DNA of 64,000 bases from Malachius bipustulatus (lineage: Eukaryota > Arthropoda > Insecta > Coleoptera > Melyridae): the NCBI GenBank assembly GCA_910589415.1, contig OU342635.1:15128001-15192000 (forward strand), read 5' to 3'. The notes under the pieces are model-generated. The model saw nothing but the letters and a program-made list of their open reading frames with translations. It made no database searches and was not told the origin of the DNA. Every line of letters starts with the position of its first letter. Positions within the stretch are counted from its first letter, which is position 1. Of this stretch, positions 1 through 10,668 are shown one piece after another. A program made the translations under genes and the position numbers.

Positions 1-1864
1 TTTAAAACGATATTTACACACCTGTACTTACTCAGAGATGCAGTGTAGCTAAGAATAGCATTTTAATAAAGTTTACTGAATAAAGTTCTCGTTACAAATA
101 AATAATTAAAGCATCACTTTATATCGATCACAGTCCATAAACTAATTTTTATCAAAGACTTCTTAATGTAAATAGAATTGTTATTTATTTACTTTTATAG
201 ACACGTTAAGTAGATATTCAAGTATATTTTCGAGATAGTGTCAAAAAGAGATTTTTTCAACGTTAATTTCATTTTTTATGGCAGTTAAGCGCAGATTTTA
301 AGATTGCGTGAAACTTTTGTGTCCCTAATTTCTACGACACTTGGAACATTGACATCGTGAAAGCTCATTTTTTCAAAACCAATGTTTTCTACTTAAAAAA
401 AGTACTTATGGTTAAAAGTTCTAACATGAACCATTTTAGACAAAAAACGGTATTTTATGATGAAAAGTATAAAATTTTGCAGCATGTTGTTTGTTATAGT
501 GAAAAACTTTATTTGTTTTTGATGGTTTTTTTTTGTTTCACTGTCATATGAAAATAATTAACAATAGCTCAGAAAGTGCACATGCACTGCAGGGTAATCC
601 ACCTGATGCTCTGGGAGCGGTGCATGAGCGGAGATTTCACGCTAAATTTGAATCGTTGCCACGTTGTATTCCTCGGGAAACACACCTCTTGGAAGGCTAT
701 TCCAAATTGATGCGGCTCTATACATGAAAGAAATCTGAAATAAAGTGGTACGAGGTGTAACAAGCTATTGCGGTTTGACGTGTACTTCTGCCCGGTCTCG
801 TTCTAGATGGGAGCAAACGAGTAACGTCTTTTGAGAACTTCAGTGAGCAGAGTCAAGGACGAGCAAGCCACCAAGCACCCTTCGTCAGATGCTGTGGAAA
901 TCGTCGCGGCTCCCTAATTCGTAAATTCGTCATTATCGTGTCCTATTAGAAAGGCCGTGGCTGTGGTACACGCAGTACCGTGCCCCTATTCGCAAAACCG
1001 CATTTATTTGAAGACTTCCGCATCGCCCGTGAGTACAATAATTAAAAATCATAATAATTATTAATCATGTCTATTATCTCCCAGTGTATCCTGTACCCTG
1101 GTCCTTCGTCTAGATTTCGAACAAGCTTTTCGGCCTTACGAGCCGACCTATTAAAATTTCCTAATTAACATCAAACCGTATCCGATTGGTTCCCCATTAA
1201 AGAGAACCCATTAAGAGTTTTTTTTTTTATTAAGACTTTCTGTTTAGCAGCGAAAAAATCTAGTACGGTCCCTAGTCCTGGCAAAATCTGTAGAACAAGC
1301 GAATTTGTTTGAAATAACTATTACTAAATACGCAAGTTCTAGAAAATCACATTTGATTTTTCCAAAATAATGAACAATCATGACTGAAATCCTGAAAACA
1401 CTAAAAGTCTATTTTTTTCTCGATTCAGTCTAATGGTGCCAAGCAATTTTTTGGCCCAGTTGTAACATTTTTCATGTAATTTTCAAAAATGGCATTAATC
1501 TTTGAAGAAAATGCATACAGGGTGAACGGCCTCAAAGAAATTCAAAACTAGCCTTTGAAAAACTACACCTACTCTTAAGCCATATCGGTAGGCTGGTGAA
1601 ACACCCTATACCTATGGTCAGTTATCACCATCAAATGCGTTATAAACATATATCTTCATCCCATTGATTTAATTATTTTCGATCTACAACCGGGCTGTAA
1701 AGTGTTGGGAATACGGGAATTAATACCTATACTATGAACCTTCAAATAAAGTCAAGTGATCTTCTGAATTATTTACATAAATATAGGTACTTAGTGTGAT
1801 AAATGGGCTATGCCTGTTTTATTAAAAAATTGCATCAAAACGTAGAGTTGGCTTTGTTTACTTA
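1..1864. other. Intergenic, no gene recognised
   Basis: Only short open frames are present (64 codons or fewer), and none resembles a known family. The sequence is AT-rich with homopolymer runs. A GC-richer patch lies at about 770-1160 and may be remnant mobile DNA. Short ACCCTATA and CAGGGTG motifs near 1519 and 1601 look like stray ends of the small inverted-repeat elements that are common in the rest of the window. Confidence 0.5.
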
Positions 1865-2050
1865 TACAGTGTGTGTCACAGGCATGGTACACCCCCTTTT
1901 TTTCTTTATTTTTTGAGAAAATTTTTTGAAATTTGGTACGTCGCTTATTCTCGATAGAGCGCACTTTTTAACAGAAAATTGAATTTTTTCCCACATCCGG
2001 TTTTTCCGGAAATGTTACCAACTTTTTATTTTTAAATGGGACACCCTATA

Positions 2051-2929
2051 CAGGGTTATTCACGGTATACGCCACGGAAGATTATGGCCGTGTCTCTGGA
2101 TTTTAGGATCTTTTTATTTTTGGAGTGGATAGAGACCCGACAGAGGTACGTTTTAAAATTATATGCACAATGTACAAGATGTCCCAAAAGCATGAAACAT
2201 ATCAAAGTTATGTTTTTTTAAATGGAATGCTCCTATGTTATTGCATTTTTAGATTGTCTGAGAAGAAAAAATAAGATTGGTTTTTACAGTTGGTGTTTAA
2301 ATTCAGAAGTTTTTGAGTTATAAACAAGTGAAAATCGTCATTTTTCAAGTTCAAGGCCCTGTACAACGAAAACTGTTCAAGATAGAGAAAAACGGCTTAC
2401 ATGTCCCTATTTTAACTTTTCATGTACTATCCTATGGTATAGAAACATTTGTACTTTCTTTGATTTTTTTATTTGTCGACGCGTGGAGAAATCTCAGAAT
2501 TTTTCAAATTTTTTATCACCCTGTATAAACATTTCATCTACATCATTGGATAGTACATGAAAAGTTAAAATAGGGACATGTAAGCCGTTTTTCTCTATCT
2601 TAAGCCGTTTTCCTTGTACAGGGCCTTGAACTTGAAAAATGACGATTTTCACTTGTTTATAACTCACAAACTTCTGAATTTAAACACCAACTGTAAAAGC
2701 CAATCTTCTTTTTTCTTTCCAGGCAATCTAAAAATGCAATAACATAGGAGCATTCCATTTAAAAAAACATAACTTTGATATGTTTCATGCTTTTGGGACA
2801 CCCTGTACATTATGAATATAATTTTAAAACGTACCTCTGCCGGGTCTCTATCCACTCCAAAAATAAAAAGATCCAAAAATCCAGAGACACGGCCATAATC
2901 TTCCGTGGCGTATACCGTGAATAACCCTG
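2051..2929. repeat. Inner palindrome 1 of the nested foldback
   Basis: Arms of about 390 bp (2051-2440 against 2545-2929) are inverted copies with scattered mismatches and a spacer of roughly 100 bp. Both ends read CAGGGTTATTCACGGTATAC and its complement. The open frames in each arm are mirror images, a by-product of the palindrome and not genes. Confidence 0.8.
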
Positions 2930-2932
2930 TAT

Positions 2933-3682
2933 ATTATTATATTTTTGGATTCTATACACTTGTACGAATCCAACAATACCACATAAGTACCATTTTAAAT
3001 GTCAAATTTGTTTTAATTTAATTTTTTATTTCTCAATTGTAGTGTGCCATGACTATTTCGTTTTGCTCCAATTGGATCATCTAATGCTAGAAAAATGGAT
3101 TTTTGTTCAAAGTACTAAATTAAGTGATTTATGGATCAATTATGCGCACCGGAATGATTTTTTGAGCTGGATTCATTTTTTTCAAATGGTACCATATTGG
3201 TACCGAGGTACCATCTACTAGTACTCTTAATAAGGAACATTTTGGTGTACCCATTTTGCATCTGTGACGAACACAACTGAAATGGTACTTTACACCAAAG
3301 ATTAGTTACTTTCTTGGTAAAGTACCATTTCAGTTGTGTTCGTCACAGATGCAAAATGGGTACACAAAATGTTCCTTATTAAAAGTACTAGTTGATGGTA
3401 CCTCGGTACCAATATGGTACCATTTGAAAAAAATGAATCCAGCTCAAAAAATCATTCCGGTGCGCATAATTGATCCATAAATCACTTAATTTAGTACTTT
3501 GAACAAAAATTCCATTTTTCTAGCATTAGATGATCCAATTGGAGTAAAACGAAATAGTCATGGCACACTACAATAATTGAGAAATAAAAAAATAAATAAA
3601 AACAAATTTGACATTTAAAATGGTACTTATGTGGTATTGTTGGATTCGTACAAGTGTATAGAATCCAAAAATATAATAATAT
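2933..3682. repeat. Inner palindrome 2 of the nested foldback
   Basis: Arms of roughly 370 bp are nearly perfect inverted copies meeting at about 3300-3310, with almost no spacer. The arm sequence includes GGTACCATATTGGTACC and its complement. No coding potential is seen. A younger age than the outer arms is suggested by the higher arm-to-arm match, judged by eye. Confidence 0.8.
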
Positions 3683-3867
3683 ATAGGGTGTCCTATTTAA
3701 AAATAAAAAGTTGGTTACATTTCCGGAAAAACCGGATGTGGGAAAAAATTCAATTTTCTTTTAAAAAGTGCGCTCTATCGAGAATAAGCGACGTACCAAA
3801 TTTCAAAAAATTATCTCAAAAAATAAAGAAAAAAAGGGGGTGTACCATGCCTGTGATACACACTGTA

Positions 3868-4615
3868 TTCTTTAATTTTACTTGTACGAGTACTCGTAGG
3901 CAGGTACCTATAACAAGCCATACCTTTATAGAAATAAAAATAGTCGTAGATTGATGGTAGAAGTTAAAACGATTTTACATTGACCCTTACTGCTTATTAT
4001 TATTGGCACAAATAGCTTAGATTAATGTAACCTAGGTATGTATGAACCCACGTTACAACACTACAGACCATAAAAAAGCCATAACAATATTGTTTATTCT
4101 AAGCGCGTTCTTCAAGTATCGCCTGTTCTATAATCGAATATTTATAACAATGAATCACTATCAAGTTCAAAAAAAAAAACCTTCAAACTCTGGGTACCTA
4201 CGTAGGTACTACTATTTAATTATTTTAAAACCAATTTAGTTGACGTAATTTTTTTACAAAGCGAATTTTGTTAATTAAATTCTCTCCAGGTCGTTTTGTT
4301 AATTTGTAACGGTCATACAATAATTCAGATCCAATAACTACTTAATTGCATTTAGGTGTGCAACGTTTAAGTAGTTAAATGGGTATAGAAAAATCCTCAA
4401 TTAATTGGTCAAATTTACATATGTATACAAGGGTACCTACCTATGAGTAATTTACTATAGTTGGGTACTTACTATTATACTTACATAAACGTTTGCGCCG
4501 TTCCTATGAGCCAACGTTTTGTGTATAATTAAATACGAGTAAATTGATAATAATTATTGGAATATGAACAGCGATTGATAGTCAAGAGCGTCGATAAGAT
4601 AACAGTCGTCCAGTT
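3868..4615. other. Intergenic, nothing recognised
   Basis: AT-rich sequence with several GTACCTAC-type motifs. There is no frame above 65 codons and no repeat structure that I can see. Confidence 0.4.
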
Positions 4616-5612
4616 TTTCGAAATGATATAACCAAATACACTAGACTATTAATACGTCCAACTCCGGCAATTTTACATGCATTTCGAAGGCAGCCGCTGT
4701 GGCAGCGCCATTTAGTGTCGCGAGTTGTAACTAACACACTGCACCATAGTGATGTGCAACAGATAACAGTATCGAGTAGATATTGATACATTAGTCACAA
4801 GTATCTGATACGTTGAGTTGATTACTTGATTACTTTTGCTTGCTTGATACTTAATCATTATACCCGGACCCGATATTTCTCTATGGGATCGTTGAGTACC
4901 TACTGACTAGTTATGCAAGGCTACTTCGGTCCTCTAAGAAAATTAAAAAAAGTAAAAATTTCAAGCCAGAAAACAAAAAAGGAATAATTATTATAGGTAT
5001 ACTTGACTCTTTAAAAATTATAAGTAATAACATAATAATTATCAAATAAAAATGTAAATATGTAACTGTATTACATATAATGAAAAAATACTTGAGATGG
5101 AATGTGAAATAAGCAAAAAAAATTTTTTTCATTTACTTCAGTCTTGTAAGAAAAAAAAAATGAAGATACCTACATAGGTATACGTACCGAACCGAAGTAC
5201 GGACAGAGATGCAATACAAGATACAAGGCCATATGGGCTAAAACATCACGTGGAAATGAAAACAAGGAACTTATGATTATACATAATTCAGTTCCAGCAC
5301 TCCAGGAGCAGGAGTTTATAGTAGAGATACCGTTCCGAGGGTCAGGGTATGCGTGTCGCGATTACGGCTCCGCTCCAGTCGGCGATGTGGCTATGGCTAA
5401 ACAGTTCCAAAATACCGGTACATATTTTGTCGCGGTACCAGTTGGATTGGAACGGTCGTACTCTTCGGTAACAGTATTTCCCATCTCTATTCCGGGCCCA
5501 GTAGAACAACTGTAGCGGTCCTCGAGCCGCCAGGTTCGCTAGCGTCGCCTCGCTGCCGGTTTTCAGTCGAAGTTGGACGTATTATAGTCTAGCGTATTTG
5601 ATATAACGAAGT
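4616..5612. mobile_element. Candidate DNA transposon with ~48-bp terminal inverted repeats
   Basis: The segment at 4616-4665 (…ATACACTAGACTATTAATACGTCCAACT…) is repeated in inverted orientation at about 5567-5612. That gives an element of about 1 kb. The interior is mostly AT-rich and lacks a transposase frame. The right interior holds a GC-richer 80-codon open frame (5273-5515) that I do not recognise. No target duplication could be fixed, so the true ends may lie slightly outside. Confidence 0.55.
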
Positions 5613-6111
5613 AATTATGATTGTGATAACTTCAGTTGTTGTCGATGTTGCTGCAGAGAATTATCGTGGAATTCGTTTATCCAGTCAATTGATCTTTTTT
5701 TTTGTAGGTATGGTATATTTTATGGTTTATTACTTTTAATTTTGTATGAATGACAATGAATTCGATAACTTTATGATCTCAATTTTAACTTAGAAAAAGT
5801 ATCCATAATTATCTAATATTCTTGACACCTTTTGAAATTTTGACGTACCTACTTTTGACGTTGTAACGGTGTTTCTTTGTATTATTATTGGAACTCTAGT
5901 TTTTTCCTTCGTAATAATAAGGCATGCTAATTAAATACATAATTTAATTTAATTTCTGAGTCCTGCTGGTAATGAACACAATACTCTTTTTAGGAACAAG
6001 TAAAACCAATCGTCAAAAAATCTTTGAACATGGGCTGCGTATCTCGTAAAATTTTTATTAATATTGGTAACATTTTATACAGGTGGCGCAAAAAAAAATG
6101 TACCAGTCCTT

Positions 6112-6570
6112 CCTAATAACTTAAAAACTGAAGATGTACGCAAAAAATGCCGAAATAGGTCGATTTTGTTTTCGAGGGGGACATATTTCGGTGACCAATT
6201 TAACTACCCAAGTTCATCCCCTTAGCAACGGTAGCTATCCCTATGCCTATCATCATAGGGAACAGATATCGAGTTATCATTTTAAAGCTACTTATGAATT
6301 CTATTTACAACAATATCTTACTTTTGTGGTTTAATAACTAATAAGCGCCTTAATAACTTGGAAATTGAAGATGTACGCGAAAAACGCCGAAACACGTCAA
6401 TTTTGTTATTGAGGGGGGCATCTTTGGGTAACAAATTTAACCATCCAAATTCATCCACTAGGCAGGAGTGGCTACCCCCTCGCTTTTCATCATAGGGAAC
6501 AGATATCGTGTGATACATCATTTGGAATTGGAAGCTATACTTGAATTCTCTTTACACCAATAACGCCGTT
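6112..6570 (+). repeat. Direct tandem duplication, period ~237 bp
   Basis: Two diverged head-to-tail copies are seen. The landmark GAAGATGTACGC occurs at about 6131 and again at about 6368. In both copies it is followed by a CGATTTTGTT/CAATTTTGTT block, GAGGGGG, an ATCATAGGGAACAGATATCG block and a TTGAATTC/ATGAATTC block. The short frames within differ between the copies, so I do not regard the repeat as coding. Confidence 0.7.
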
Positions 6571-6952
6571 TTATTGTTTATGAAAATCTAATCCCAATAA
6601 TAAGACTGCTATCCCCTTATGAAAAAATTCCCGGAATTTTCTTTATGTTAAATAAAACTGCACTACGGGAAGAGTAGTTTACGAGATCGCTGTACTAAAC
6701 GTTGAAAAAACTCACCCTGTATACCTATAGGAAATTTTTTTTCATTTTTTTGTCATTAATGCTTCTCGAAAGATTATAAGTTTGAGCTTGCTAGATCCAT
6801 GGTTTAATTCTTAATACAGAGATTATAGCGTTTATCTAAACTACAAAATTGCAAAAAAAAAATTGTATTGGTGGTCAAAAAGTGGTAATCGTAGAGAAAA
6901 TAATGTCTGCAACACATTTTGAATGACGTATTCTAATGTTGTTGTTGTTACA

Positions 6953-7261
6953 GAAAACTAAATGAGTGAGAAAAAATTTTGGGGGTGATTCCTTGGCTCA
7001 TTCGAAGGGAAAAATTTCCTAATAACGGGGTCCAAAAATGCACCTTTTATTTTATTTTATTGGGGTCCGGCAATGGCACATCAAAAACCAATTTGCAAAC
7101 GGTTTCCAGATATCTTCAATTAAAAAATTAGAAAAAATTATATTTTTTTGACACCCGTATCTCAAAAACGGTGCATTTCCGTACACACGTTATAATGGAA
7201 ACTTTTTCCTAAGAATGAGCCAAAGTATCACCCCCTGAAAGTTTTATCACTTATTTTGGAT
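6953..7261. mobile_element. MITE with ~90-bp inverted repeats
   Basis: Left arm 6953-7043 and right arm 7172-7261 are inverted, diverged copies (for example GGGGGTGATTCCTTGGCTCATTC against GAATGAGCCAAAGTATCACCCCC, compared by eye in shorter blocks). The interior is noncoding. The CACCCTGTATA motif lies at 6713 and a related CCTTGTAT at 7264, so a slightly larger outer element is possible. Confidence 0.6.
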
Positions 7262-8069
7262 AACCTTGTATAGTGCATCTTTTGACGCACTCAGAATTAC
7301 AGAATCATTGTTGTAATATAATTGAAATAAATAGAAGAAGACACTTAAAAAGTCAGTGAATAATAATACTTAATTATGAAGTTAATAATGTCAAGAGTGA
7401 TATTACAGTAATTTTCTTTATACTTAAATTAAGTACCTTCTTATAAGGTACCTAAGATATTACAAGAAATCCAGATCATCCCCAGTACAAACACCAATAA
7501 TACTGTATCAAATGTTTTTTCGGCAGATTTTCTCTATAAAATTTCATGTCAGTTATAATAAATATCTACTTCGCAAACGAGTCGACAGTGGTACCTGTGT
7601 TCGTAGACTGTAAGTACCTACCTATACTAATAAGAAAAATGATGTGATTAATTACGTTTTATATTTTTAAGATAATAAGTAATGATAGGTACTAAGTACC
7701 TAATAAGTAATTAGGTATACCTGATATGAAATGCCTATTTAAGTAATCAGTTATAAGAAAGCGTCATTTTATGTGTCGACCAAATCCCGCAAAATGGCAT
7801 GGATTTCACAAAAAAGCATTGGTCTGTTTGCTCTTTCATCGTGTATAAAAGTAGGTGTGTGTTTTTTTTCTTTTTTTTTTGCAATAATTTTTCTTTGCAA
7901 TAATATTGCGTGGTGGTTCTGTACACCCTATTTCTTGAAAACCAGACTCTTCAGGACACATGTTTATTTAAACTTTTCTACTTGAATTTGGTTCAGGATC
8001 CTCGCCTTGGAAATTATACGCCCCATCACCAAGCAAACGCCTTTAAAAAAAATTATAGAAACCAAAAAT

Positions 8070-9119
8070 ACAGAGGGGGTTATAACTATACCAACTAGTA
8101 CAATATAGGTACAGGAAAAAGTGAAGGTGATTTTACGACTTATTCTAAGAAAAAAGGTTTCCATTAAAATAGGTCCGCAAACGGCGTCTTCGAGATACAG
8201 GGTGTTAAAAAAATTGTTTTTCCGCTACAGGCTCCAGCTTTTGTACAGATTGTTACATTAATAATAGCTACTTTTAAGGCTCCAAACTAATGTTCTAAGA
8301 TATGCCAGTGGTGGAGATTTTAGGGCTGCGTAAGGGTTTCCCCCCCCCCCTACCTTTTACGGCACTGGAAAAATTGTCATTTTGAGAGCAAATTTCAAAG
8401 CGTCAATGTTTTTACAGAAAAAACGTACTCTTGATTGAAAGCTATAGAAGCCACCGTTCTCGAGAGAAACGGCATTTTATGATCAAAAACGTACAAAATT
8501 CAACATGAACAAAAAATTTATTTTCAAAATTTTCCATACAGTAACATGGCACAAATTCAAATTTGCACTTATTTTTCTTACGCTTGTAGCCAGATTGTTT
8601 TCGACTTCGTCTAGAATAAATACATAATAAATAAAATAAATTAAATACATTTCTGTTTCTGTTCATGTTGAATTTTGTACTTTTTTGAACATAAAATGCC
8701 TTTTTTCTCGAGAACGGTGGCTTCTACACCTTTTGACTAAGAGTACTTTTTTGTGTAAAAAAACATTGGCTCTTTGAAATTTGCTCTCAAAATTCCAATT
8801 TTTCCAGTGCCGTAAAAATTAGGGGGGTAAAATCCTTACGCAACCCTAAAATCTCCACCACTGGCATATCTTAGAACATTAGTTTGGAGCCTTAAAAATA
8901 CCTATTATTAATGTAAAAATCTGTACAAAAGCTGGAGTCTGTAGCTCAAACGGTTCTAGAGATATCGCAAAAAAAGTAAGAAGAAACTATTTTTTGAACA
9001 CCAGCTGTATCTCGAAAACGGTGCGTTTGCGGACCCATTTTAATATAAACCTTTTTTCTCAGAATAAGTCGTAGAATCACCTCCTTTATTTTGCACTAGT
9101 TGGTAGTTAACACCCTGTA
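8070..9119. mobile_element. 1.05-kb palindromic foldback element
   Basis: Nearly the whole segment is one large inverted repeat centred around 8590. The ends carry ATACCAACTAGT and its complement next to a TACAGGGTG-like terminus. Inner landmarks are mirrored: TTCTCGAGAACGGTGGCTTC-type blocks at about 8450 and 8710, and TCCACCACTGGCATATC near 8860 against its complement near 8305. No transposase is encoded; the 74-codon and 85-codon frames are palindrome artefacts. Confidence 0.75.
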
Positions 9120-9393
9120 TATCACATTCAAAAAAAAAAATTTTCAAAATTTTATTCTTCTTTTTTCGAAAAAAAGAACCTTTCTTCAACCGAATGTCAT
9201 CACTATAACATAAGTAAAGCAATGTCACGTCATATTGCGACGTCGCCCGACGTCGTTCGATGATAAAATTTTCGGTAATTATGGAGATGAGCGGCATGGA
9301 TATATGGCGAAATGGCTTATACTATCGGATAGCTTGTGTCTCTTAGGAGTATCAAGGTACCATTGAATTTTTGCGCCGGCAAGTAATAGTCGA

Positions 9394-9556
9394 GAAATAA
9401 GGCCTTAAAGTGTCATTACGTGTGTTTGTACATATACGCTCGACGGGAAGTACGCACTCAGAGTCGTGTGTCCGACGGAGTGCGGCTTCCTGTTCGAGCG
9501 TATTATGTACGAATATACGCGTATTAGGGCAAGGATGAAACTTTGAGGCCTTATTG
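9394..9556. repeat. Short inverted-repeat element
   Basis: AATAAGGCCTTAAAGTGTCAT at about 9395 faces its diverged complement ATGAAACTTTGAGGCCTTATT ending at about 9555. In between lies a second, GC-richer hairpin (CGCTCGACGGGAAG…CTTCCTGTTCGAGCG). It directly abuts the TTAA-flanked element to its right. A further copy of GGCCTTAAAGTGTCAT lies inside that neighbour at about 9689. Confidence 0.5.
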
Positions 9557-9561
9557 GTTAA

Positions 9562-10009
9562 CCTGCTGATTAGCGACGGTTTTACCCCTACGCTGGCCCC
9601 CCTCCACTCTCTCTGCTAGCGTGCTGCTAGCTCTGAGTCGACAGGCTCTCAGCGTTGCCACATGAAATCCGTGTCTCCGTTCTCCTACGGCCTTAAAGTG
9701 TCATTTTTGATTACAAATAATATTAAAACACTTATTTGCTGCAGTAAGTCAGGTCTTTGGTCAGGGTAGGTTTTTTTTCCTTCAAATATTCGTAAAATGA
9801 AAAAAAAACCTACCCTGACCAAATACCTGACGGAACCGGTAGCTACTTATTACGGTCTCGTGCGGAAGCGGGCAGGAAGCACGCAGGATTGTCTGCAGAA
9901 CGTAGGAGAAGGGCTTGCATATGGCAACGCTGAGAACGTGTCGGAGCCTAGCAAGCAGAGAGAGTAGAGGGGGGCCAGCGTAGGGGTAAAACCGTCGCTA
10001 ATCAGCAGG
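9562..10009. mobile_element. piggyBac-like MITE with TTAA target duplication
   Basis: The element is flanked by TTAA on both sides (9558-9561 and 10010-10013), the target used by the piggyBac superfamily. Its inverted repeats run about 100 bp from each end, beginning CCTGCTGATTAGCGACGG, and include the GGGGCCAGCG/CGCTGGCCCC blocks. A separate near-perfect hairpin around GGTCAGGGTAGG sits in the middle (about 9745-9832). There is no transposase frame. Superfamily assignment rests on the TTAA duplication only. Confidence 0.7.
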
Positions 10010-10013
10010 TTAA

Positions 10014-10668
10014 CCTAATTTTTTTTAATGTGATAGATTTTTGGTTTCCTTAATTTTTTTATACTACATAATGACATGAAAATCCAATATGGCGGCCATA
10101 AGAAAAACAAAAGTTGACTATATGAATACTCTGGGATCTAGTTGGCTTTGAAAGTTTTTATTGAAATACCTCGTATCTCTACTGATAAGCGAGGTACCCA
10201 TGCTTAACCTCGAAAAACGGACACCCTGTATGTGTATCTTGAATTATTGGTATAAAAACAGTCTCCTTTAAAAATTAAAGGAGGCAGTCGTATCGTATCG
10301 ATATCACGATATCAGAGACAGAGAATAAAATTTATTTGATCGCAAAATATAGATGACTAAATATTTAGGAGTGAGGAGGCCAGACATTTCATATACTTTG
10401 ACCTACGAGTGTTTCGACCTACCGGACCTAATTAGTAGGTCAAATATAATCCTGGCTGTCATTTAGAAACATAACCTTACCTGAATTCAGTTCAGTGAAT
10501 TCGATTCAATGTCACTGCAGCAAGCAACAACCATCTGCTAATGGGTTGCTGTTAATGGTGTTATCGATTGCTAATTCAATTTTGAGATTTTGTATACATT
10601 AGGAAGTCACAGGGTTCTCAAATTCTATAGCTCCAATTTCTTGCAGGTTTGGAACTTCAAAATTGACG
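10014..10668. other. Region upstream of PGM2, with probable 5'UTR splice acceptor
   Basis: Noncoding and AT-rich. An ACACCCTGTATG motif near 10211 resembles the tip of the local small elements. Just before the PGM2 start, TTCTTGCAG ending at 10646 looks like a splice acceptor. A noncoding first exon further upstream is therefore likely, but I cannot locate it. Confidence 0.35.

Larger units (their letters stand above)
1865..3867. mobile_element. Nested foldback element made of three inverted-repeat units
   Basis: Three palindromes are stacked. The outer arms (1865-2050 and 3683-3867) are imperfect inverted copies that start TACAGTGTGTGTCACAGG and end ACACCCTATA. Between them sit two further palindromes. 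One, at 2051-2929, has CAGGGTTATTCACGG ends and is centred near 2490. The other, at about 2933-3682, has TATATTTTTGGATTCTATAC ends and is centred near 3300. No transposase frame is visible. This looks like foldback or MITE elements inserted into one another; the superfamily cannot be named from the ends. Confidence 0.8.

Noticed and set aside
533..763. Overlapping short frames on both strands, GC-richer than surroundings
   Set aside because: At 64 codons, without motif, family likeness or a splice context, I could not support a gene.
770..1160. Possible BEL/Pao-type LTR fragment (TGGTCCTTCG-like motif near 1100)
   Set aside because: The resemblance rests on a single short motif from memory; no second LTR, target duplication or pol sequence is nearby.
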